A stretch of DNA of 64,000 nucleotides. Origin: an uncultured Tateyamaria sp. Lineage in GTDB: Bacteria; Pseudomonadota; Alphaproteobacteria; Rhodobacterales; Rhodobacteraceae. The first letter of the stretch is position 1. The number at the start of each line of letters is the position of its first letter. Of this stretch, positions 51,090 to 59,692 are shown one piece after another. A program made the position numbers and the translations under genes. The stretch lies in contig NZ_CANNES010000013.1 in the NCBI RefSeq assembly GCF_947503705.1, positions 1 through 64,000 on the forward strand, in the 5' to 3' direction. The notes under the pieces are model-generated. The model worked only from the letters and a program-made list of their open reading frames with translations, searched no databases and was not told the DNA's origin.

Positions 51090-53153
51090 TCAGGCTTCGC
51101 TGGCGAACATCGCGCTTTGGGTCTGGCTGATTTCCAGGATGATGAATTCGGCCGGTTTGACCGGAGCGATCCCAATCTGCATCCGCAATTGGCCGTTATC
51201 GATATCGAGTTGGGTCATCGTGCTGGTGCCGCAGCGGATAAAGAACGCTTCTTCCTTCTTTGTTCCGAGCAGGGCACCGCGTCGCCATTGCTGGGTCAAA
51301 AACGCATCGACCGAGCCGATCAAGCGATCCCACAGACGCGGGTCATTGGGTTCAAGCACAGCCCATTGCGTCCCGATCTCGAGCGAGCGCTCGATCTGCA
51401 CGAAGAGGCGGCGCACGGCGAGGTATTTCCAATCCGACAGGCTGGTGATGCAGCGCGCGCCGTAGATCCGGATGCCCATGCCATCAGCGCGCTTGTCGAG
51501 GATCGCGTTGATGTTGTTGGGCATCGGGTTGAGGATCTCGTGCTCACCCTTGGTGATCATCACCTCAACATCCGTCACATTGCGCATGACTTCATTGGCG
51601 GGGGATTTGAACACACCTCTCTCATTGTCAACGCGGGCGCACAAACCCGCCATGTGGCCCGCCGGGCCAATGGCGCGCGGTTGATCCTCAACATCGCGGA
51701 TGATGATGCGGGGATAGTAGATCGCCGCATATTTGCTGTCGAAGCGCAGCCGTTGGGCCTGAATACCCGTCAGCGATGGGATCGCAGACCCCGTCGCTTC
51801 GGGATCAAGCAGCGCCACGCGGTAGCGCAAGCGTTCGCATTGCTCGATCATGGCGCCCTGCACGCCTGCATCCCCCCATCCGGGGGCACAGATGATTGAA
51901 ATATCGTCAATCACCTCAAGTGCGCGCAAGCCTGTCCGTGCCCCCGCCCCGCCATCCACGCCGCGGATTTCGGCGGCATTGGGCGCGTCATCAATACCTG
52001 CGGTCGTCGCAGGCAGGCTGATACCATCGTCGCCCACGGGATACACCATCGGGTCGGTGTCGGCGGGCATGGATGCTGCATCAATCCGCAACAGGGCCGA
52101 GCGTTGGTTGATCTGATCCACGACATATTTGCCCGGCACGTCGGCCATGGTCAGGCCGGAATACACCTCGGTGACCGCATCGTAACTGGCGGTAAGCGAA
52201 AACTCCTGCACCGTCAGAACCGTTTCAGTCGCGGGCGCCACAGGCGCGACTGAGGCCACGGCAGGCCCTGCAAGGGTGACAATCGTACCGTTCACCGCCG
52301 TCACCTGGCGCAGTATCTTGTCCGTATCCGGGCCGCGATCAATCTGGACCCAGGCATTCACGTAAAACCCGGCCGAGGATGCGAGGCGGACATTGGTGTC
52401 GTCGACCGCAGGCGCGCCGACGAACCCGATTGCCACGCCGCGCGCAGCTGTGATCCGCTGGGTCGTGATCTCGATTTCGTCACCCCAGCTGCCGGGCTCT
52501 GCCGCTGTCAGAGTGAGGCTTGCGGGTCGTGCCGCGACTTGCGGCACACCATCCGCATCCAGCCCACCCAACCCGCTGGTCACGGTCGAGGCCGTGGCGC
52601 GAAAGGCTGTCGGGCCCGCAGGCGTGATGTCGAGGTTCGCAGTCAGCGTCACGTCGCCTGTGGCGCTATCCACGCCCGCCGCCGCAATCGCCATGGCTGA
52701 CGATGTATAGGTGATCCCGTCTTCGATATAGGTGAAGGTCAGGGCTGTGCCTTCACGCAGCCCGAGCGTGCTGGTCAGGCGGGCTGTAGGTCCGCCAACG
52801 GCAGCGTCCGCGCCTGGGGCCAGACGGGCAATGACGCCCCCTTGAGTGGCAAAGGCCGTGGCAGCCGCCGTGTTGCCTGCCGCGCGCATGACATAAAGCC
52901 GACGACCGCCATTGGCGAAAAAACCTTGGGCGGCATAGAATAATTCTCCAGCCGTACCCGCCGCGGCAGGCAACGCACCGCCAAAGCGTTGGCGGAATTG
53001 CAGCATGTTTGTCACGAGAACCGGCGTGCCCGACACCGGGCCTCGCACGGCATGGCCAACCATGCCGGTCGTGCTGGTGCTGACCGCCTCGATGGAGGGC
53101 GGCTTGAGGTCTTTTTCTTCGATATAGACGCCCGGAGCGCGATACTCAGCCAT
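51090..53153 (-). CDS. eCIS contractile sheath protein, main paralogue
   Basis: A 687-residue sheath protein. The N-terminus EYRAPGVYIEEKDLKPPSIE is the classic tail-sheath start, followed by GMVGHAVRGPVSGTPVLV, FFANGGRRLYVMRAAG, and the C-terminal GMGIRIYGARCI, RRLFVQIERSLEIGTQWAVLEP and GIAPVKPAEFIILEI. The middle (about 100-380) contains inserted beta-rich outer domains. It wraps the tube and contracts to drive it. An AAGGA site precedes the ATG. The C-terminal half is clearly related to the 48291-50627 sheath. Confidence 0.92.
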   Translation of the reverse strand: MAEYRAPGVYIEEKDLKPPSIEAVSTSTTGMVGHAVRGPVSGTPVLVTNMLQFRQRFGGALPAAAGTAGELFYAAQGFFANGGRRLYVMRAAGNTAAATAFATQGGVIARLAPGADAAVGGPTARLTSTLGLREGTALTFTYIEDGITYTSSAMAIAAAGVDSATGDVTLTANLDITPAGPTAFRATASTVTSGLGGLDADGVPQVAARPASLTLTAAEPGSWGDEIEITTQRITAARGVAIGFVGAPAVDDTNVRLASSAGFYVNAWVQIDRGPDTDKILRQVTAVNGTIVTLAGPAVASVAPVAPATETVLTVQEFSLTASYDAVTEVYSGLTMADVPGKYVVDQINQRSALLRIDAASMPADTDPMVYPVGDDGISLPATTAGIDDAPNAAEIRGVDGGAGARTGLRALEVIDDISIICAPGWGDAGVQGAMIEQCERLRYRVALLDPEATGSAIPSLTGIQAQRLRFDSKYAAIYYPRIIIRDVEDQPRAIGPAGHMAGLCARVDNERGVFKSPANEVMRNVTDVEVMITKGEHEILNPMPNNINAILDKRADGMGIRIYGARCITSLSDWKYLAVRRLFVQIERSLEIGTQWAVLEPNDPRLWDRLIGSVDAFLTQQWRRGALLGTKKEEAFFIRCGTSTMTQLDIDNGQLRMQIGIAPVKPAEFIILEISQTQSAMFASEA

Positions 53154-53183
53154 GGCAAGAGTTCCTTATGTTTGAGGGCAAAT

Positions 53184-54269
53184 TCATGGGACAAGATACC
53201 AATCGACGGGCCCAGCCCGCAGCGTGGCCACCGCGAGGGCGGCGCTGTCGGTCGTGAGACCGGGGGCAGATACCTCCAGCGTAGGTACGCCGATGCGGGC
53301 GAAACCCGGGACCCGGTAATCACCCGCCGGGCCGGTCACGATCTGAGCATCGTGATACCGGTCGGGCTGGCCTGCAGCCCGCAGAACCAGAACACCGCCC
53401 GAGGCCGGCAAGGCTTCCAGCCACAGAACCGCCTCACCGGCAAAACTCTCGCCGACCAGCGCTGCATTGGCACCGCTAAAGCCGCCAAGAGTGAACCGGT
53501 TCATGGTCGTGCCGGTCGCAATGGTGCCAATCAACGGTTCGCTGAGCCGCGCAAGGGCGGCAGGGGCGGGTTGATCGGGATGGGCCAGAACCTGTGAAAT
53601 CTGGGCATAAATCCGTCGGTGTTCCGGACCTGTGCGCAACAGCTGACCTGCACTAACCCCCGTCCCATCCGTCATGGCGACAAAAGCTTGGCCCGCTTGC
53701 GCGTCCTCGAACACCACCACATCCGCTTGCGGCGCAATGGCCCGGCGGCGCAGGGTGGCCCCCGCCCCGGGTGCCGCCCGCAAAGGTTGGCGCAGCAGCA
53801 AGGGCAGTTCGCCGCCCGGCGCAGGCAGCGGCGAAATGGACAAGGTCGCGCCCGGCACAGGCTCATAGGTCGGGGTCGGCCCAACCGTGCGCCCATAGAC
53901 GCGGCCACCAATGGCAAAGGGCGCGGCCCGCATGGCAAAGTCGACGCGAAGCGGCAGCGGGGCGAACGCGGGAATGGTGATGTTTTGCACGCGCGCCCGG
54001 TAGCCTTCGGCGCTCAGTGTAACCGTCGTCGCATGGGGAACGGACCGATCGGAAAAAACCGTGGCGGCATTTCCCGCCAGACCGATGTCACTGTCTGACC
54101 GGGCGGCAAAAAGCAGCGGCTCGGGGCTGGTGACCTGCACCTCGCGGGCCATGGCGCGCCCGTCCGCATCATCGCTGACCTGACCCGTGATAAAGATACG
54201 GTCGCGGCCAACGACATCCGGCACCACATGATAGGTCCGACCTCCGCTTATGACGGCAGTCCCCCTCAT
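53184..54269 (-). CDS. eCIS-locus Ig-like / carboxypeptidase-regulatory-like protein
   Basis: A 361-residue, mostly beta-stranded protein. Two segments resemble carboxypeptidase-regulatory or Ig-like domains: ITGQVSDDADGRAMAREVQV with ATTVTLSAEGYRARVQNITI (about 25-110), and AIGGRVYGRTVGPTPTYEPV plus the C-terminal YRVPGFARIGVPTLEVSA. No signal peptide. Its position between the cap gene and the sheath gene suggests a particle component, perhaps a decoration or cap-proximal protein. The ATG overlaps the previous stop (ATGA). Confidence 0.62.
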   Translation of the reverse strand: MRGTAVISGGRTYHVVPDVVGRDRIFITGQVSDDADGRAMAREVQVTSPEPLLFAARSDSDIGLAGNAATVFSDRSVPHATTVTLSAEGYRARVQNITIPAFAPLPLRVDFAMRAAPFAIGGRVYGRTVGPTPTYEPVPGATLSISPLPAPGGELPLLLRQPLRAAPGAGATLRRRAIAPQADVVVFEDAQAGQAFVAMTDGTGVSAGQLLRTGPEHRRIYAQISQVLAHPDQPAPAALARLSEPLIGTIATGTTMNRFTLGGFSGANAALVGESFAGEAVLWLEALPASGGVLVLRAAGQPDRYHDAQIVTGPAGDYRVPGFARIGVPTLEVSAPGLTTDSAALAVATLRAGPVDWYLVP

Positions 54270-54856
54270 CCTGCATCTACAATCTGGCTATATTCCGTCT
54301 GGCGGTCAGTGACGGCTGGAGCGCGCTCAAAGCTGCGGGTCGAGGCGATTGAGGCGTATTCCACCAGATACGGCACGCTCAGCCGGTAGGGTTCGTTCAT
54401 GGCCTGCCAGATGCGCAGGCTGTTCTCGAACCCCTGCTTTTCAATGTGGATGCGCAGCGGTGCATCGTCGGAACCTTGCAGCCCCTCATTTGTGAACTCA
54501 GGGCCAAGGCGCGCATTGGCGTCAAAGGCCTGCATCGCGTGGCCCAGTAGCCGCTGAGTTGTGACTTCATCCGCACTGAGCGGGGTAACGAGGTAATGGA
54601 GCGTGAGCGACAACGGCGCAGGCATCATCCGGCCATCCGGGCGCAAAGTGGGCAGCGCATTGTCCAACTCGCCATAGCGTTGAACGCGAAATAACCAAAG
54701 CGACACGATATTGGCCCCTGCGGCTGGCGTGCCAATCTCGCGAGGTGAACGTAGATCAACGGTCGTTCCCAGGAACGGACCAGCATGGGTAAAAACAGAG
54801 CGCAACAAGGCTTGCAACGACTGGCTGACCTGGCTAATGGCGGCGGACCCGGCCAT
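54266..54856 (-). CDS. eCIS tail terminator/cap protein (Afp16/Pvc16 N-terminal-like, DUF4255)
   Basis: A 196-residue protein of the Pvc16_N type. Features: helix AAISQVSQSLQALLRSVF, then VDLRSPREIGTPAAGANIVSLWLFRVQRYGELDN, LSLTLHYLVTPLSADE, and QRLLGHAMQAFDANARLG. The C-terminal LSVPYLVEYASIASTRSFERA resembles the closing strand of the cap family. Afp16-like proteins end tube and sheath growth. The ATG at 54856 starts 1 nt after the TAA of the preceding gene, next to a G-rich ribosome site (GAGGGGGGG); the frame open to 55015 lies within that gene. Confidence 0.85.
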   Translation of the reverse strand: MAGSAAISQVSQSLQALLRSVFTHAGPFLGTTVDLRSPREIGTPAAGANIVSLWLFRVQRYGELDNALPTLRPDGRMMPAPLSLTLHYLVTPLSADEVTTQRLLGHAMQAFDANARLGPEFTNEGLQGSDDAPLRIHIEKQGFENSLRIWQAMNEPYRLSVPYLVEYASIASTRSFERAPAVTDRQTEYSQIVDAG

Positions 54857-54857
54857 G

Positions 54858-55220
54858 TTATGCCCCCCCCTCAATAGCGGCGCAGAGCGATCCGACGGAG
54901 ATGTCATTGAGGGTCGCAACCTCTTGACGCCATTCGCGCAACTGGATTTGTGCGGGGCCGTTGAACAAGGTGATGATCCGGCGATCGGGTCCGCCGCTTT
55001 GCATCCACTTTTCAAGGATATCGGGGCGGCGCACGGTATCGGCGGCCCCGAGGATCAGCACTTCGGGCGTATGGGTCGCAATCGCCGCTTCGAGGTTTTC
55101 AGTGGGCACATTGTGGGCCACGACTTCGGCATTCGCACAGCGCGCGATCGCCTCGCTCACCAGCATCCAATGCATCGTTGCCACCTGGTCGGCCAGAATT
55201 TTCAGCGGTGCAGCGCCCAT
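54858..55220 (-). CDS. Small possible pseudo-receiver protein at the start of the eCIS locus
   Basis: A 120-residue protein with an alternating strand/helix pattern like a response-regulator receiver: KILADQVATMHWMLVSEAI, AEVVAHNVPTENLEAAI, PEVLILGAADT and RRIITLFNG. The usual phospho-acceptor Asp after the third strand is replaced (LILGAADT), so phosphorylation is unlikely. The ATG at 55220 follows GGAGG at six bases and is preferred over 55253. First gene of the structural eCIS cluster; possibly a regulatory or assembly partner of the LuxR-type protein upstream. The fold call is inference from pattern only. Confidence 0.55.
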   Translation of the reverse strand: MGAAPLKILADQVATMHWMLVSEAIARCANAEVVAHNVPTENLEAAIATHTPEVLILGAADTVRRPDILEKWMQSGGPDRRIITLFNGPAQIQLREWRQEVATLNDISVGSLCAAIEGGA

Positions 55221-55512
55221 TCGCGTCCTCCATCTGACACGATGCTGCATCAACGATCACATGTTGGACCATGGACCAAAGCCGCCCAAATTCGGCCCTG
55301 AACCGGATGTAGGCGGATGGCCTAGACCATCCTTGCCCGCGGTCTGGACCATATGGCCCGGACCGCTCGCCGGAACATCAAAGGGCCCGCGGAGCCGCAG
55401 GCCATATCGTGGGGATTTTGGGGAGGTTGAGGACGTTTCTGCAGACAACGAGACGGGGCCCGCAGTTCATACCGGGGGCCCCCATCACGCTGGTTGGTTT
55501 GAGAGTCGTCGC
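55221..55512. other. Gap between the LuxR regulator and the eCIS cluster
   Basis: 292 nt without a supportable gene. A 63-codon minus-strand frame at 55257-55448 lacks a ribosome site and resembles no protein I know. This gap most likely holds the promoter of the eCIS operon, with the regulator transcribed separately or by read-through. No clear -35/-10 pair was found. Confidence 0.45.
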
Positions 55513-56181
55513 CTAGAACCGGCCCGCCCGGGCCATTGCGCCTGCTTCCTGCCTGCGCGTGACTTCCAGTTTTTCCAGCACATTGTGCACATGGTTCTTG
55601 ACCGTGGCGGCGCTGATGCCAAGGCGGCGGGCGATTTCCTTGTTGGTGGCGCCGCGCTCCAGGTCCGACAGAATCTGCGTCTCGCGCGGTGTCAAACGGC
55701 GCGTGACCTCCATGGGGCGGCACTGCTCCACACGGTCGATCAGGGCCGTGACCAAGGCGGCGGTGGTGCGGGGCGTGCTGGAAAACTCACCCCGGGCCAC
55801 ACTGCGGATGGCGGCAACGACATCCTCGATGCTGCCATTGTCATCGACAAATCCCGCCACCCCCAACTGCGCCCAGTCGGCAACGTCGAGACTGGTGCTG
55901 CCAATGGCGATGCCGACCAGCTTGCTGCATGGACAGACACCCCTCAGGGCAGCCGCAAAATCGCTCGCCCCGGCAGAGGCGATATCGAGAACCACGACAT
56001 TGGCCCGGCCTTCGACAATTTTTCTGGTGGATTGATCATTCAACCGCCCGCGCCCGATGATCTCAACCTGATCACAGCGCGAGAGTTGCAGATGCAAGCC
56101 TTCGGACACCAGGTCCACATTGCTTGCGACGAACACATGCGGCAAAGCCGCTGTTTCAGTGCCGAACGGGGATTGGTCCAT
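55513..56181 (-). CDS. LuxR/NarL-family regulator with degenerate receiver domain
   Basis: A 222-residue protein. Residues of about 12-130 have a receiver fold; an Asp is kept in VVVLDIASAG. The acidic pair at the first strand is missing (VFVASNVDL in place of a DD motif) and the conserved Lys is replaced (AGFVDDNGS), so classical phosphorylation is doubtful. The C-terminal LuxR helix-turn-helix is intact: LTPRETQILSDLERGATNKE, IARRLGISAATVKNHVHNVL. It is located directly upstream of, and in line with, the eCIS locus and is the best candidate for its regulator. I start at ATG 56181; the nearest good GGGAG site lies 14 nt away, so the start is uncertain. Confidence 0.78.
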   Translation of the reverse strand: MDQSPFGTETAALPHVFVASNVDLVSEGLHLQLSRCDQVEIIGRGRLNDQSTRKIVEGRANVVVLDIASAGASDFAAALRGVCPCSKLVGIAIGSTSLDVADWAQLGVAGFVDDNGSIEDVVAAIRSVARGEFSSTPRTTAALVTALIDRVEQCRPMEVTRRLTPRETQILSDLERGATNKEIARRLGISAATVKNHVHNVLEKLEVTRRQEAGAMARAGRF

Positions 56182-56543
56182 GACCCGACAGTATGCTCCC
56201 TTTAATTCAGTCGGTTTTAGAGGCCGACCGCAACCGGTATGCCGTGCATGCAACCCTTGCTATCCCCGTATGCAAGAGCGATGCCGCGACGCGGTTTCAT
56301 TTCAGAAATATCCGCACTAATTTCTATTTAAACGCGAAAACGATTATCCCGTTAAAGTAGTCCCTACGTCGATTCGAGGCAAGGCAGCCCTCGGCCACAA
56401 CAAGAACCCGACATTTTTCCGCCGATCAGACATCCTGAACCCAGGTCAATTTCGTGGTTGAGCACAACGGTCGCACGAGAGAGAGTGACGGCACATCGTC
56501 GGACGGGCGCCATGCCAACGCGCCGCAAAAGGGGAACACCATC
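56182..56543. other. Divergent intergenic region, AT-richer than its surroundings
   Basis: 362 nt between the eCIS regulator (minus) and the IlvD-family gene (plus). No gene is supportable. The stretch at about 56298-56360 is clearly AT-richer than the rest of the window and is the likely location of promoters for both directions. Plus-strand frames before 56544 lack ribosome sites. Confidence 0.5.
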
Positions 56544-58277
56544 ATGCACCGCAAGGACAAATCAGAGCTGCGTTCGGCCCGCTGGTTCGCCCCTGACGAT
56601 CTGCGGTCCTTTGGGCATCGGTCGCGCGCAATGCAGATGGGGTTGGATGCTCAGGATTGGGAAGGCAAGCCCATCATCGCCATCCTTAACACATGGTCCG
56701 AACTGCAACCCTGCCATATGCATTTCAAGGATCGGGTCGAATTCGTTAAAAAGGGCATCTTACAGGCTGGCGGGATGCCTGTCGAAATCCCTGTGCATTC
56801 GCTGGGCGAACAGCTTTTGAAACCCTCTGCCATGCTTTATCGCAACATGGTCGCGATGGAGGTTGAGGAAGTCCTGCGCTCCAACCCGGTGGATGGGGCC
56901 GTTCTGATGGGCGGCTGTGACAAGTCCACGCCTGCTCTGGTCATGGGGGCGGTGTCGATGGGCCTGCCTTTCATCTTTCTGCCTGCCGGTCCGATGCTGC
57001 GCGGGAATTACGCGGGCAAGGTTCTAGGCTCGGGCGCGGATGCCTGGAAATACTGGGATGCCCGGCGCGCAGGCGAAATATCGGCGGATGAGTGGCAGGG
57101 GATCGAGGGCGGCATTGCCCGCAGCTATGGCCACTGCATGACCATGGGCACAGCCAGCACGATGACGGCCATCGCCGAAGGGTTCGGGCTGTGCCTGCCC
57201 GGCGCCTCGTCGATCCCGGCCCCCGATGTGGGCCACCAAAGGATGAGTGCGACCTGCGGGCGACGCATTGTCGACATGGTATGGGAAGATCTGACACCGG
57301 ATCAAATCATCACCCCTGCCAGCACCCGCAATGCGGTCACGGTCGCGATGGCCACGGGCTGCTCGACCAACGCTATTATTCATCTCATAGCCATGGCCCG
57401 GCGCGCAAGGGTGCCATTGGAGTTGGCCGATCTGGACGCCATCGGGCGCACAACACCGGTGATCGCCAATATCCGCCCCTCTGGGTCTGAATATCTGATG
57501 GAAGATTTCTTTTACGCCGGCGGCCTGCCTGCCTTGATGAACGAGTTGGGCAACAAGCTGGATCTGAGCGCCGTGACGGTGACCGGCAAACCCTTGGGCG
57601 ATTGCATCAAGGGCGCGCCAAACTACAACCCGGACGTCATTCGCCCCTTGTCCAACCCGGTCTATCACGAGGGGTCGCTTGCCGTGCTCAAGGGCAATCT
57701 GGCGCCTGATGGGGCAGTGATCAAACCTGCAGCCATGGACCCGAAATTCATGACCCATCGCGGCCCTGCCCTTGTCGCCGACAGCTACGCCGCCCTCAAG
57801 GCGATCATTGATGACCCCGACGCGCCTGTGACGGCCGACACTGTCCTGATCTTGCGCAACGCAGGCCCCCAAGGCGGCCCCGGCATGCCCGAATGGGGGA
57901 TGATCCCGATGCCACAAAAGCTATTGAACGAGGGGCATCGCGACATGGTTCGTCTGTCAGATGCGCGAATAAGCGGCACGAGCTACGGGGCCTGCATCCT
58001 GCACGTGGCACCCGAGGCGTTCATTGGCGGGCCGCTGGCCTTGATCGAGACGGGCGACATCATCGTGTTGGATGTGCCGAACCGCCGTTTGGAAGTTGAG
58101 TTGCCAGAGGCTGAATTGGCCACCCGCCGCGCCGCGTGGACCCCGCCAGAACCACGCTATCAACGCGGCTATGGCTGGGTGTTTTCCAAACACGTGGAGC
58201 AGGCCGACAAAGGCTGCGACTTTGACTTTCTCCGCACCGAATTTGGCGGCCCGGTACCAGAGCCCGAGATTAACTAG
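56544..58277 (+). CDS. IlvD/Edd-family dehydratase, sugar-acid (arabinonate/xylonate) dehydratase-like
   Basis: A 577-residue [Fe-S] dehydratase. The three cluster-ligand cysteines typical of pentonate dehydratases are visible at Cys57 (SELQPC), Cys125 (GGCDKSTPA, with Asp126 and the metal-near Lys127) and Cys198 (GHCMTMGTAS). The spacing is very close to that known for L-arabinonate dehydratase. The C-terminal ARISGTSYGACILHVAPEA is the family end. It dehydrates an aldonic acid to a 2-keto-3-deoxy acid in the cytoplasm. The ATG at 56544 follows AAGGGG; an upstream ATG at 56454 would add 30 non-conserved residues. It is convergent with an aldo/keto reductase, and the two stops share a CTAG. 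Confidence 0.87.
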   Translation: MHRKDKSELRSARWFAPDDLRSFGHRSRAMQMGLDAQDWEGKPIIAILNTWSELQPCHMHFKDRVEFVKKGILQAGGMPVEIPVHSLGEQLLKPSAMLYRNMVAMEVEEVLRSNPVDGAVLMGGCDKSTPALVMGAVSMGLPFIFLPAGPMLRGNYAGKVLGSGADAWKYWDARRAGEISADEWQGIEGGIARSYGHCMTMGTASTMTAIAEGFGLCLPGASSIPAPDVGHQRMSATCGRRIVDMVWEDLTPDQIITPASTRNAVTVAMATGCSTNAIIHLIAMARRARVPLELADLDAIGRTTPVIANIRPSGSEYLMEDFFYAGGLPALMNELGNKLDLSAVTVTGKPLGDCIKGAPNYNPDVIRPLSNPVYHEGSLAVLKGNLAPDGAVIKPAAMDPKFMTHRGPALVADSYAALKAIIDDPDAPVTADTVLILRNAGPQGGPGMPEWGMIPMPQKLLNEGHRDMVRLSDARISGTSYGACILHVAPEAFIGGPLALIETGDIIVLDVPNRRLEVELPEAELATRRAAWTPPEPRYQRGYGWVFSKHVEQADKGCDFDFLRTEFGGPVPEPEIN

Positions 58278-59269
58278 CAGTAGCCTTCAACCCCGACCCA
58301 CTGGTCGTGGGTATAGCGGTCGCCATGGGCCCAGCCGACGGGTAGCACCGCCTCGATCTGTGCCATGGTCTGATCCGTCATGGCAAAGCTGCTGCCCTCG
58401 ACACATTCGCGCAAATGTGCCGCGGTCCGGGTCCCGGGAATCGGGATCAGATGCGCCCCGCGTGCCAGACACCAAGCGATACACAGCACGATGGATGTCG
58501 TGCCCAAATCGCGGGCCAGGGCATGAAACTCCTGCACCTTAGCGACGTTCAAACTGAAATTCGGCTCGGTAAAGCGTGGGGTCCCGGTGCGAAAATGGCC
58601 CGGCTCAAACTGCGTCGGATCGGGTGGTGTCTGGGCAAAGATCCCCCTGCCCAAAGGCGAGAACGGAACAAAGGCCACATCCAATTCGGCGCAGGCCTGG
58701 ATCATGCCAAGATCAGGCTGGCGGGTCCACAAGGAGTACTCGCTTTGCACCGCATCGACGGGACCAACAGCCACGGCCCGACGCAAGGACGCGGGCGAGA
58801 TTTCCGAAAATCCGATACCCCCGATCTTGCCCTCCTTCTTGAAGGCAAGCAGCGTTTCCATCACTTCCTCGATGGGCAGGTCCGCGTCGCGACGATGCAT
58901 GTAATAAAGATCAACGTGATCCAGACCCAGCCGACACAACGAGGCTTCGAGCGCATCGCGCAAATAAGGCGCCTTATTGTTGAAACTGCGTTTGCCCGTT
59001 TCGGGGTCGCGCCAGATGCCCGCCTTTGTGGCAATAGTGAAATCGCCCGCATTGCCGTTCAGGAATGTGCCAATGATGGTTTCGGACACACCCATCCCAT
59101 AGACATTCGCGGTGTCCAGGAAATCAAGGCCCAGGTCGCGGGCAGCCGCCAAAGTCTCGTGCGCCTCGGCTTCGGTCGTGGGGCCGTAGGATCCGCCAAA
59201 GCTCCAGCATCCCAAACCAACCTCTGACACCATTTTTCCGTCCTGACGGATTTTGCGGGTCTTCATCAT
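58274..59269 (-). CDS. Aldo/keto reductase
   Basis: A 331-residue NADPH-dependent reductase of the YajO/Tas-type AKR family. It begins with VSEVGLGCWSFGGSYGP, and the catalytic tetrad appears as Asp and Tyr in DTANVYGMGVSE, Lys in TKAGIW and His in YYMHRRD. The C-terminal cofactor part includes PFSPLGRGIF and IPGTRTAAHLREC. It may reduce a sugar or aldehyde related to the convergent sugar-acid dehydratase, but the substrate is unknown. ATG 59269 and ATG 59266 both follow a GAGGAG site; the upstream open frame to 59515 has no start context. Confidence 0.88.
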   Translation of the reverse strand: MMKTRKIRQDGKMVSEVGLGCWSFGGSYGPTTEAEAHETLAAARDLGLDFLDTANVYGMGVSETIIGTFLNGNAGDFTIATKAGIWRDPETGKRSFNNKAPYLRDALEASLCRLGLDHVDLYYMHRRDADLPIEEVMETLLAFKKEGKIGGIGFSEISPASLRRAVAVGPVDAVQSEYSLWTRQPDLGMIQACAELDVAFVPFSPLGRGIFAQTPPDPTQFEPGHFRTGTPRFTEPNFSLNVAKVQEFHALARDLGTTSIVLCIAWCLARGAHLIPIPGTRTAAHLRECVEGSSFAMTDQTMAQIEAVLPVGWAHGDRYTHDQWVGVEGYC

Positions 59270-59386
59270 GCGCTCCTCATCTTGCAACTCAGCGTCCGTG
59301 CATGGCAGGTTAGCATCCGAGATCCGGACAAGCGACCGGAGGGTGCAGACAAAGGCATGAAAGCCGTCACAGGATAGGATCACAGC

Positions 59387-59692
59387 GTGGCACAGGACGA
59401 CGACAAGATCGAAGGACGCCTGCACGGCGAACAGTTTGAACCGGAATCGCCCGACAACCTGCTCATGCGGTTGATCTTCATGCTGTTGATTGCCGTGATG
59501 ATCTCGTTGGCGCAAACCGTGCTGGGCGCGGTCACGGTGATCCAGTTCATTATCATGTTGATCAACAATAAGGAGCCGAACGAGCGGTTGGCCGATTTTG
59601 GCACTGACCTCGGCATCTGGATTGCCAAGGCGGCGCGTTATCAGACCGCCGCCAGCAACGTCAAACCCTGGCCTTGGACAGACCTGGACTAG
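59387..59692 (+). CDS. DUF4389 family membrane protein
   Basis: A 101-residue protein with two adjacent membrane helices (LIFMLLIAVMISLAQTVLGA and VTVIQFIIMLINN) and the DUF4389 C-terminus: NERLADFGTDLGIWIAKAAR, then YQTAASNVKPWPW. The function of the family is unknown. It is divergent from the aldo/keto reductase gene, and its stop shares a CTAG with the stop of the convergent mnhG gene. Confidence 0.78.
   Translation: MAQDDDKIEGRLHGEQFEPESPDNLLMRLIFMLLIAVMISLAQTVLGAVTVIQFIIMLINNKEPNERLADFGTDLGIWIAKAARYQTAASNVKPWPWTDLD

Noticed and set aside
55257-55448. 63-codon minus-strand frame in the gap before the eCIS cluster
   Set aside because: No ribosome site, no similarity I recognise, composition like a random frame.
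21297-56181. Prophage or type VI secretion system
   Set aside because: No capsid, portal, terminase, integrase, lysis, TssJLM or ClpV-type genes. The LysM, DUF5908-like, Pvc16-like and AAA+ genes and their order fit an eCIS.
21297-56181. Recently acquired genomic island
   Set aside because: No integrase, transposase, tRNA edge or direct repeats were seen, and base composition looks similar to the flanks by eye. Transfer is possible but not shown.
54961-56205. Long plus-strand open frame (414 codons) over the eCIS regulator
   Set aside because: Antisense to the LuxR-type gene and the small possible pseudo-receiver gene; no ribosome site and no recognisable domain.
56256-56276. Short CTTGC...GCAAG inverted repeat upstream of the eCIS regulator
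   Set aside because: Arms of only 5 bp with an 11-nt spacer can arise by chance; not enough to call an operator.
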